64,000 bases of DNA, from assembly GCF_004570385.1 (NCBI RefSeq), contig NZ_SPQL01000007.1, forward strand, positions 1-64,000, in the 5' to 3' direction. Source of the stretch: Blastococcus sp. CT_GayMR19. Its GTDB lineage: Bacteria > Actinomycetota > Actinomycetes > Mycobacteriales > Geodermatophilaceae. The notes under the pieces were generated by a model, which did not search any database, was not told the origin of the DNA, and worked only from the letters and a program-made list of their open reading frames with translations. This document shows, piece after piece, positions 46,346 to 53,720 of the stretch; position 1 is the stretch's first letter; each line of letters opens with the position of its first letter. The position numbers were made by a program, and so were the translations under genes.

Positions 46346-46383
46346 GGGGGTGGTTCGCGGCCGACAGGCCGCGAACCACCCCC
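46346..46383. terminator. Terminator between convergent genes
   Basis: A perfect 17-bp stem (GGGGGTGGTTCGCGGCC and its complement) with loop GACA fills the gap between the vWA-SGNH gene and the formate dehydrogenase alpha gene. It can stop transcription from both sides. Confidence 0.9.
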
Positions 46384-49300
46384 TCAGTCCTCCACCGGTG
46401 CCCGGCCGCCGACCGGGATGGCGCCGGACTCCATCCCCGCCCGCCGGCGGTACTCCTCCAGGAACGGGAGCAGCTCCGGTCCACGCGGACGGCGTCCCGG
46501 CCGGATGTCGCAGGTGGCGACCTTGCTCTCCTGGATGTGGGTGTTCGGGTCCAGGGTGATGCCGAGCAGGTCGTTGCCCGAGTCGCCGGTCGAGACACCC
46601 TGCGAACCCCAGTGGTAGGGGACGCCGATCTGGTGCACGATCCGTCCGCCCTTGAGCCGCAGCGGGCGCATGCGCTCCGTCACCAGCACGCGCGCCTCCA
46701 CCGCCGCGCGGCCGGTGACGACCGTCGCCCAGCCGCCGTTCTCGAGCCCGCGCTCGTCGGCCAGCTGCGGGCTCACCTCGACGAAGAACTCCGGCTGCAG
46801 CTCCGCCAGATACGGCAGCGTGCGGCTCATCGACCCGGCCGTGTGGTGCTCGGTGAGCCGGTACGTGGTGAAGGCGTAGGGGAAGACGTCGCTCTGCGGC
46901 GGGTGGGTCCGGTTCCAGGGCGCCCGGATCTGTTCCTTGGCCGGGTTCGACTGGACGCCGTACAGGGGGTTCTCGACCGGCGACTCCGCCGGCTCGTAGT
47001 GCGCCGGCAGCGGCCCGTCGACGACGCCCTTGGGCGCGAACAGCCAGGCCTTGCCGTCGCTCTGCATCACGAACGGGTCGGCACCGCCGATGGCGTCCTG
47101 CGCCCTGGCGCCGTCCGGCGGCACGTAGTCCGGGCGCTTGGTGGCCTCGAAGTCGGGCACGTCGCCGGTCGAGTCCCAGCGGCCGGCCGCCTCGTCCCAC
47201 CACACGTACTTCTTGCGCTCGCTCCACGGCTTGCCCTCGGGGTCGGCCGAGGCGCGGCTGTAGAGGATGCGCCGGTTGAGCGGCCACGCCCAGCCCCACT
47301 CGGGGGCCACCTCGTTCTGCTCCTGACGCGGTTTGCGCCGGGCGGCCTGGTTGACCCCGTCGGCGTAGACCCCGCAGTAGATCCAGCAGCCACCGGACGT
47401 CGATCCGTCGTCCTTCATCTGCATGTAGGACGACAGCGGCTCGCCGTCGGGGCCGAAGCCGTTGATCTCGCGCAGGATCGCCTCGGCGTCCGGGTCCGCC
47501 GTCTCGCCGTGCGTCGGGTATTCCCAGGTCAGGTCCAGCAGCGGCCGGTCCCGCGGATCCGTGGAGTCCTTCAGCCGCTCCCGCAGGATCCGGCCCAGGT
47601 GGTAGTAGAACCACAGGTCGCTGCGGGCGTCGCCCGGCGGCTCGACCGCCTTGTCCCGCCACTGCAGCATCCGCTGCGTCTGGGTGAAGGTGCCTTCCTT
47701 CTCTACGTGCGAGGCGGCCGGCATGAGGAAGACCTCGGTCGCGATCTGCTCGGTGACGAGCTCGCCGGTCTCGATCTCCGGCGCGTCGTACCAGAAGCTG
47801 GCCGACTCGATCTCCTGGAGGTCGCGGACGACGAGCCACTCGAGGTTGGCCAGCCCCAGGCGGTTCATGCGTGAGTTCGGGTGCCCCACCGCCGGGTTCT
47901 CCCCCACCAGGAAGTAGCCGGTCACCTTCCCCGCGACCATGTCGCTGATCGTCCGGTAGGAGCTGTGGTCCCCGTCGATCCTGGGCAGGTAGTCGAAGCA
48001 GAAGTCGTTCTCCGGCTGCGCCGCGTCCCCCCACCACGCCTTGAGCAGGCTGACCATGTACGACCGCTGGTTGCCCCAGAACCCGCCGGTCCCGGCGGCC
48101 TCGGCGGTGTACTCGTCCAGCGACTGGTGCTGGTGGGCGTGCGGCATCGGCAGGTAGCCGGGCAGCAGGTTGAACAGCGTCGGGATGTCGGTGGAGCCCT
48201 GGATGCTGGCGTGCCCGCGCAGCGCCATGATTCCGCCGCCGGGGCGACCCATGTTGCCGAGCAGAGCCTGCAGGATCGACGCCGTCCGGATGTACTGCGC
48301 GCCCACCGTGTGCTGCGTCCAGCCGACCGAGTACACCCACGCCGTCGTCCGCTCGCGGCCGCTGTTGGCGGTGACCCACTCGGCGACCTTGGCGAAGGCC
48401 TCCGGCTCGATGCCGCAGACCTCGCTCACCATCTCGGGCGTGTACCGGGCGAAGTGCCGCTTGAGGATCTGGAACACCGTGCGCGGGTGCTGCAGGGTCT
48501 CGTCCCGCTTGCCCTTGCCGTGCAGCGGCGGCCCGCCGGAGCCCGCGGCCTCCGCCTGCTTCGCGTCCTTCACCGCGCCCTTCTGCGAGAGCCGCTCCTG
48601 CTGCTGCGCCTCCCCCGGCTGGTCCTCGGAGATACCGTCGGCCCCGGTCTCGTCCGGCTCGTACTGCCAGCTCTTCTGGTCGTAGTGCTGCGTCTCCGGG
48701 TCGAAGCCGGAGAACAGTCCGTCGAGGTCCTCGGTGTCCTGGAACTCCGCACCGATGATCGTGGCGGCGTTGGTGTAGGCGACCACGTACTCCTTGAAGT
48801 ACAGGTCGTTGCTCAGCACGTGGTTGACCAGCGCGCCGAGGAAGACGATGTCCGAGCCGGCGCGCAGCGGGACGTGCAGATCGGCGACGGCGCTGGTCCG
48901 GGTGAACCGCGGGTCGATGTGGATGACCTTGGCGCCCCGCGCCTTGGCCTCCGTCACCCACTGGAAGCCCACCGGATGGCACTCGGCCATGTTCGAGCCC
49001 TCGATGACGATGCAGTCGGCATTCGCGAGGTCCTGCTGGGTGTTCGTGGCACCGCCACGACCGAACGAGGCGCCCAGACCGGGCACCGTGGAGGAGTGCT
49101 ATATGCGCGCCTGGTTCTCGATCTGAATGGCTCCCAGCGCGCTGTAGAGCTTCTTCATGAGGTAGTTCTCCTCGTTGTCGAGGGTCGCCCCTCCGAGGCT
49201 CGCTATCCCCATGTTCCGGCGCAGTGTCCGGCCTTCGGCGTCGACGTCCTGCCAGGTCTTGCGACGGGCCTCGAGCACCCGGTCGGCGATCATCTCCATC

Positions 49301-49662
49301 GCCGTGTCGAGGTCGAGGTCCTCCCACTCGGTCCCGTTCGGGCGGCGGTACCGGATCTTCGTCACCCGTGTCGGACTGGTGACCAGCGATTTGCTGGCGC
49401 TGCCCTTGGGGCAGAGCCGGCCGCGGTTGACCGGCGAGTCCGGATTGCCCTCGATCTGGACGATCTTCTCGTCCTTCAAGTACACGTTCTGCGCACAGCC
49501 GACGGCGCAGTACGGGCAGACGCTCTTCGCGATCCGGTCGGCGGTCGCGGTCCGCGACACCACCGCCTCGGTCGCCTTGCTGCGCGCGGCCTTGCCGCGA
49601 CCCAGGGGGTCGGATCCCGTGAGCTGCCGGTACACCGGCCAGGCGTCGAGCCAGGTCTTCAC
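46384..49662 (-). CDS. fdhA: Formate dehydrogenase catalytic (alpha) subunit, UAG-encoded selenocysteine
   Basis: This molybdo/tungstopterin oxidoreductase has 1092 residues including one inferred selenocysteine. The N-terminal [4Fe-4S] site uses Cys49, 52, 56 and 84 (CPYCAVGC, then RGRLCPKGSASKS). Codon 188 is TAG, and the frame continues unbroken for 904 more codons. The surrounding reading QARI-U-H-SSTVPGLGASFG matches family enzymes, which have Sec (or Cys) followed by His at this place. A SECIS hairpin follows. Formate oxidation occurs at Mo/W-bis-MGD with Sec as ligand; electrons go to the beta subunit at 33951. There is no twin-arginine signal, so the subunit should stay in the cytoplasm. 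The GTG at 49662 overlaps the previous stop by 4 bp. A plain nonsense mutation is the alternative but fits the hairpin poorly. Confidence 0.93.
49069..49087 (-). promoter_or_regulatory. Bacterial SECIS hairpin of fdhA
   Basis: On the mRNA the stem GGUGCCC/GGGCGCC (7 bp, one G-U) closes a GGUCU apical loop. Exactly 18 nt separate the UAG from the loop, the same spacing and loop sequence as known from the Escherichia coli fdhF SECIS. SelB would bind here to deliver selenocysteinyl-tRNA. Confidence 0.85.
49099..49101 (-). other. In-frame TAG read as selenocysteine
   Basis: This single amber codon lies at position 188 of the formate dehydrogenase alpha subunit. It is flanked by intact coding on both sides and followed by the SECIS hairpin. 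The usual selenocysteine codon would be TGA. Recoding requires a tRNA-Sec with a CUA anticodon, which is not in this window. Confidence 0.85.
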
Positions 49663-49856
49663 CCCGGGAACTCTGCCATCCCGCCCGGGGTCCGGCGCGG
49701 CGACGGCAGCCCCTGGAACCCGGTTCCCTCCGTCGCGTCGAACAGAGCCTCGCTCTGTCCGAAGTTCAACTCGTGGCTGCGGCGGACCACCAGCGACCAC
49801 AGTGCCGCGAACAGCACGGACACGACCAGCCATCCCATGAGCAGGGCCAGGATCAT
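49659..49856 (-). CDS. Small membrane protein upstream of fdhA
   Basis: This 65-residue protein has one helix at the N-terminus (MILALLMGWLVVSVLFAALW) and then a soluble tail VVRRSHELNFGQSEALFDAT ending MAEFPG. Its stop codon overlaps the fdhA GTG by 4 bp, so translation of the two is coupled. The helix could tether or assist the otherwise soluble catalytic subunit at the membrane, which is inference from position. The start is uncertain: there is no clear ribosome site, and a GTG at 49880 would run into the upstream gene. Confidence 0.6.
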   Translation of the reverse strand: MILALLMGWLVVSVLFAALWSLVVRRSHELNFGQSEALFDATEGTGFQGLPSPRRTPGGMAEFPG

Positions 49857-49863
49857 GACGGCA

Positions 49864-50202
49864 TCATGATCGACTTCCACTACCGGCGGGTGACGCCGCC
49901 ATGAACTGTCCACGGCGAGCAACCGTCGCCGTGTCCCGCTCGATCTGCTCGGGCGCGAGGGCCGCGCCCCTGGCAGCGAGCTCCTGCCGCAACCGCCCGG
50001 CCTCGTGGCGCCGATGCTCGGCCCGGCGCAGCAGCACCGGCACCTGAGCGGGGTCGGCACACCGCCGGGCGCGCGCCTCCAGGACCGCGGCGGTCTCCAG
50101 GAGCAGCACCATCCGCCGCAGGTCACCGGGGCTGCGCGGACCGGCCGATGGTCGTGACTCGGGGACCGTTGACTGCCTCCGCGCTGAGGTCATGCGCGAC
50201 AT
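49864..50202 (-). CDS. Small helical protein, first gene of the fdhA operon
   Basis: This 112-residue Arg/Ala/Glu-rich protein is predicted mostly alpha-helical (DLRRMVLLLETAAVLEARAR and RRAEHRRHEAGRLRQELAAR) and probably forms a coiled coil. It ends 7 bp before the small membrane protein, so all three genes look like one operon. No family was recognised; a maturation or assembly factor is possible but unproved. A start at 50193 is an alternative. Confidence 0.5.
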   Translation of the reverse strand: MSRMTSARRQSTVPESRPSAGPRSPGDLRRMVLLLETAAVLEARARRCADPAQVPVLLRRAEHRRHEAGRLRQELAARGAALAPEQIERDTATVARRGQFMAASPAGSGSRS

Positions 50203-50339
50203 CGTGGGCCGTGCGGCTCCGGAGCGCTACCGGACGGGTCAGGCACGGAACTCACCACGTCAGGCACGCGTCGCGACGACGAGCCCGGCGGCCGCGACGC
50301 GCTGCCCCGAGAACGCCCGGATGGCCCGTGCGCGCCCGC

Positions 50340-51446
50340 TCAACCGGGCAGCTTCACCGAGCCCTCATCCGTCGACGGCAGCGACTCCGACGCCCGCTCG
50401 ACCTCCCTCGACGCCTCCTCGACCACCGGCTCCGCCGTCTCGACCACCGGCTCCGCCGTCTCGACCACCGGCTCCGCCGTCTCGACCACCGGCTCCGACC
50501 TCTCGACCACCGGCTCCGCCGTCTCGACCACCGGCTCCGCCTTCTCGACCACCGGCTCCGCCGTCTCGACCACCGGCTCGGCCACCGTCGTCACCGGGGC
50601 AACGACCGGCTCCGCCTTCTCGGCCACCGGCTCCGCCGCCCTGGTCACCGGCTCGGCCACCGTCGTCACCGGGGCAACGACCGGCTCGGCGGCCCTGGTC
50701 ACCGGCTCGGCCACCGTCGTCACCGGCGCGACGACCGGCTCCGTCGCGTCGCGCCCAGGCACGGGCACGGCGGACCCGCCGCCGCCGGAGCTCCCGCCCG
50801 ACGGCGGCGGTGCGGACACGGGGTCGGCGACCACCGCCGGGGCCGCCGGCTGCGTTCCCGGGCCGGACGAGCCGCCGGCGCCGGACGCCGACGAGAGCGG
50901 CGTCGACGTCCACGCCGACGAGGACGGCATCCAGGCACTCGTCATCGTCGGGCCGCCCGACCCCCAACCGCCCGTACCAGCGGCTGCCGTCCTCGCGGTG
51001 CCGCCCAGAAGTCCGTCGCACAGCAGGGCCAGCACCGACGACGAACCGCCGGGGTCCTGCTGGAACAGCACGTCCCAGACGCTGCCGCCCAGGCTGTTGC
51101 CCATCCCACCGAAACCCGGCGAGGAACCCGCCAGGGCGATGTCGGCGTCCGTCGGTGCGCCCCCACGCGCGTTCGGCGACGTCGCCGAGGGCCGGGGCTC
51201 CTGCTGGCGGTCGGCGAACAGATGGCCGAGCGACTCCTGCTGTCCCGACAGGACGAGTGCCGTCAGCGCGGCGGCCGCCACGGCTCCGCTCGCCGTCAGG
51301 AGGGGAGGGATGGCTGCGCGCTGGACGGCGACCGCCCGGTGCCGCCCCTCGCGCTGCTCCTCGTGCCGATCCTCGTGCGGATCGCGGTGCCGTCCCTCGT
51401 GACCGTCGCCGGAGCTCCGGTGCCGTCCCTGGTGCCCCAGGCTCAT
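50340..51446 (-). CDS. Repeat-rich membrane-anchored protein
   Basis: This 368-residue protein has a His/Arg/Asp-rich cytoplasmic start (1-42), a helix (about 45-67) and a Gly/Ser-rich external region with SVWDVLFQQDPGG. A long C-terminal array of Val/Glu/Pro heptads (AEPVVET, AEPVVEK, AEPVVAPVTTV) covers about residues 245-350. The DNA repeats are about 21 bp. GGGAGAG precedes the ATG at 51446 by two bases. It is divergent from the c-di-GMP genes. The function is unknown; an extended stalk or cell-wall spacer is plausible. Confidence 0.65.
   Translation of the reverse strand: MSLGHQGRHRSSGDGHEGRHRDPHEDRHEEQREGRHRAVAVQRAAIPPLLTASGAVAAAALTALVLSGQQESLGHLFADRQQEPRPSATSPNARGGAPTDADIALAGSSPGFGGMGNSLGGSVWDVLFQQDPGGSSSVLALLCDGLLGGTARTAAAGTGGWGSGGPTMTSAWMPSSSAWTSTPLSSASGAGGSSGPGTQPAAPAVVADPVSAPPPSGGSSGGGGSAVPVPGRDATEPVVAPVTTVAEPVTRAAEPVVAPVTTVAEPVTRAAEPVAEKAEPVVAPVTTVAEPVVETAEPVVEKAEPVVETAEPVVERSEPVVETAEPVVETAEPVVETAEPVVEEASREVERASESLPSTDEGSVKLPG
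50398..50720. repeat. Tandem 21-bp coding repeats
   Basis: About a dozen imperfect copies of a unit close to CTCGACCACCGGCTCCGCCGT are interleaved with longer variants containing GTCACCGGGGCAACGACCGG. In the minus-strand protein each 21-bp unit encodes seven residues, so copy changes preserve the frame. Confidence 0.85.
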
Positions 51447-51749
51447 GTCTCTCCCCCAAAACCCGCCGCGCCGAGGCGCCGAGCAGCACGGACCCCTGCC
51501 ATCGGCGGCGCGGAACGGATCCGCCGGAGGACGGCGGCGTCCCGCGCGTGCTGCGAAGCGCGTCGCCGACGTACCCCTCGCCCGACGGAACACACCCGAG
51601 CCGTAACCCTCCCTGCACGAAAGGGCGGCGGGACGGCGCGTCGCGAAGGGACACGCCGTACTCCGCGCCCCGCGGAACGGGTCACCCGGACGGGTGAGGA
51701 GCCGGGAACGCGGCTGCAGCGCGGCCCCTCGCATCCCGACAGAGAAGAC
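51447..51749. other. Intergenic between divergent genes
   Basis: This 303-bp GC-rich spacer is between the repeat protein and the c-di-GMP operon. It should contain both promoters; none could be assigned by eye and no hairpin stands out. Confidence 0.3.
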
Positions 51750-53720
51750 GTGACCCTCCTTGGTCTGGGGCAGCCTGCGGCTGCACGCCCGGCGACGCCC
51801 GCGAACGGGCGCGCCGGGCTCCTGGCCGTTCCCGCTCTCGTGGTCGCCACCGCGGCGGTCCTCACCGTCGTCGTCACGGTGCCGGGTGTCCGTGGATCCG
51901 GGCTGCTGATCGCGTCCACCGGGCTGCTCCTGCTCGTCGCCTCGCAGGCCGTGCTCTGGCAGCGGCAGCGCCGGCTCGCGGGGGCCCTGCACCGCAGCCA
52001 GGTGTCGTTCCGGACTCTGGTGAAGAGCAGCGTCGACCCCGTAGTCATCCTCGACGCGCGCCTCCGCGTCACCTTCGTCTCCGAGGCCGTCACCGACCTG
52101 CTCGGCGTCGACCCGGCCGCTGCGCTGGGCCGGCCCATCGAGGCCGCCGTCCACCCGGACGACGCCCCCACGCTGCTGGGCGCGCTGAACGGGCCGCCGA
52201 GCCGGCACAACGAACTCACCGTCCGCACCGCCCGCGTCCGGCACGCCGACGGCCGATGGCGGCTGATCCAGGCCGCCGTCCGCGACCTGCGCTCCGACCC
52301 CGAGGTCGGAGCTCTCGTGCTGTACTGCCGCGACGTCACTCGCGCCCCGGTGGCCGACGTGGACCCCGACCTGCTCGAGCTCTCCCTCACCGACCCCGTC
52401 ACCGGCCTCCCCAACCGCGCCGCGCTGGTCCGCCGGCTGGGGGCGGTCCAGCGGGGGGCCCCGGACTCCCGCCATGCCCTGGCCCTCATCGGCATCGACG
52501 GGCTCGCCGACGACGTCCTCGCGCCCAGCACCGAGGCCGCCGTCCTGCGCGCCGTGACCTCCCGGCTGACCCGCGCCCTGCGCGGTGAGGACTGGCTGGC
52601 CCGGGGCAAGGACGGCGACTTCGTGGTCCTGGTCGACGGTGGCATCGCCGACGCCGAGATCGTGGCCGCCCGCCTGGTCGCCGCCGTCGGCCCCCTGCGC
52701 ACCCCCAGCGGCGGCATCCTGCGACTGACCGCGGCCGCCGGCGTGACCACGCTGTCGGAGGACGTCGACACGGGCGAGGCGCTGCGGCACGGCGACCTCG
52801 CCCTCCGCAGCGCGCGGGCCGACGGCCCCGGCTCGGTCCACCGCTACGACGACGCGCTGCGGCTCGAGCAGGACCGCCGCAGTGCCCTGCGCACCGACCT
52901 CGACGGCGCTCTCGCCCGCGGCGAACTGCGTCTGGTCTTCCAGCCCGTCGTGGACGTGGCGATGCAGCGCACGGTCTCCGTCGAGGCGCTGCTGCGCTGG
53001 CGGCACCCGCTGTTCGGCGACGTCTCCCCGGTCGAGTTCGTCCCGCTGGCGGAGGAGTCGGCGTTGATCACCGAGCTCGGCCGGTGGGTGCTCCGCGAGG
53101 CCTGCGTCACGATCGCCTCGCTCGGCGACGCAGGCCCGGGTGAGGAAGCCTGCAGCGTCGCGGTGAACGTCTCCGCCCGCCAGGTGCGCAGCGGTGAGCT
53201 CGTGCCCGACGTGCTGGCGGCGCTGGAGGCCAGCGGCTTGCCGGCCTCCCGCCTGATCGTGGAGATCACCGAGTCGGTGCTGCTCGACGACAGCCATGTC
53301 ATCGAGGACCTCACCGTGCTGCGCCAGCTCGGTGTCCGGATCGCCGTCGACGACTTCGGGACCGGGTGGTCGTCGCTGGCCTACCTGGTCGGGATGCCGA
53401 TCGACGTGCTGAAGATGGATCAGCACTTCCTGGCCAACGTCGAGAACGACCCGCAGCGCCGCGCGCTGTGCCGGGCGGTGCTGCAGCTGGGCGCCAGCCT
53501 CGGCCTGCCCGTCATCGTCGAGGGCGTCGACAGCCCCGCCGTCCTCGGCCTGCTGCGTGACATGGGCCACCGGTACCTGCAGGGGTACGTCTTCTCCCGG
53601 CCGCTGGAGGCGGCTCTGCTCGCCGACGGCGCCTGGGAGGCCTATGTCGAGCTGCCCGCGGCGATTCCCGCCCCGAGGTCCGCCACGGAAGCGGCCGCAT
53701 CCCTCACGATGCCTGCATGA
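51750..53720 (+). CDS. PAS - degenerate GGDEF - intact EAL protein
   Basis: This 656-residue protein has two membrane helices (about 23-45 and 51-69), a PAS domain (about 84-198), a GGDEF-like domain (about 210-370) and an EAL domain (about 380-640). The cyclase signature is KDGDF (287-291) instead of GGDEF, so synthesis is unlikely, but the inhibitory-site pattern R-x-x-D (Arg278-Asp281) persists. The EAL residues are all present: EALLRW (412-417), NVSARQ, EITE (505-508), DDFGTG (534-539), Lys555 and Glu591. It should hydrolyse c-di-GMP. The GTG start at 51750 has a weak AGAGAAG ribosome site. It overlaps the next gene by 4 bp. Confidence 0.87.
   Translation: MTLLGLGQPAAARPATPANGRAGLLAVPALVVATAAVLTVVVTVPGVRGSGLLIASTGLLLLVASQAVLWQRQRRLAGALHRSQVSFRTLVKSSVDPVVILDARLRVTFVSEAVTDLLGVDPAAALGRPIEAAVHPDDAPTLLGALNGPPSRHNELTVRTARVRHADGRWRLIQAAVRDLRSDPEVGALVLYCRDVTRAPVADVDPDLLELSLTDPVTGLPNRAALVRRLGAVQRGAPDSRHALALIGIDGLADDVLAPSTEAAVLRAVTSRLTRALRGEDWLARGKDGDFVVLVDGGIADAEIVAARLVAAVGPLRTPSGGILRLTAAAGVTTLSEDVDTGEALRHGDLALRSARADGPGSVHRYDDALRLEQDRRSALRTDLDGALARGELRLVFQPVVDVAMQRTVSVEALLRWRHPLFGDVSPVEFVPLAEESALITELGRWVLREACVTIASLGDAGPGEEACSVAVNVSARQVRSGELVPDVLAALEASGLPASRLIVEITESVLLDDSHVIEDLTVLRQLGVRIAVDDFGTGWSSLAYLVGMPIDVLKMDQHFLANVENDPQRRALCRAVLQLGASLGLPVIVEGVDSPAVLGLLRDMGHRYLQGYVFSRPLEAALLADGAWEAYVELPAAIPAPRSATEAAASLTMPA

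Noticed and set aside
46384-49833. fdhA as a pseudogene or as two separate genes split by the TAG
   Set aside because: Both halves are intact family sequence, the stop is exactly at the Sec position, and a SECIS hairpin follows at the correct distance. A nonsense mutation remains possible but is less likely.
47881-49869. Plus-strand frame of about 660 codons over fdhA
   Set aside because: It is antisense to the formate dehydrogenase gene and made of Val/Arg/Gly-rich shadow sequence.
51447-53570. Upstream extension of the repeat protein across the c-di-GMP gene
   Set aside because: The extension is antisense to a gene with clear PAS, GGDEF-like and EAL domains; the true repeat protein starts at 51446 with a ribosome site.
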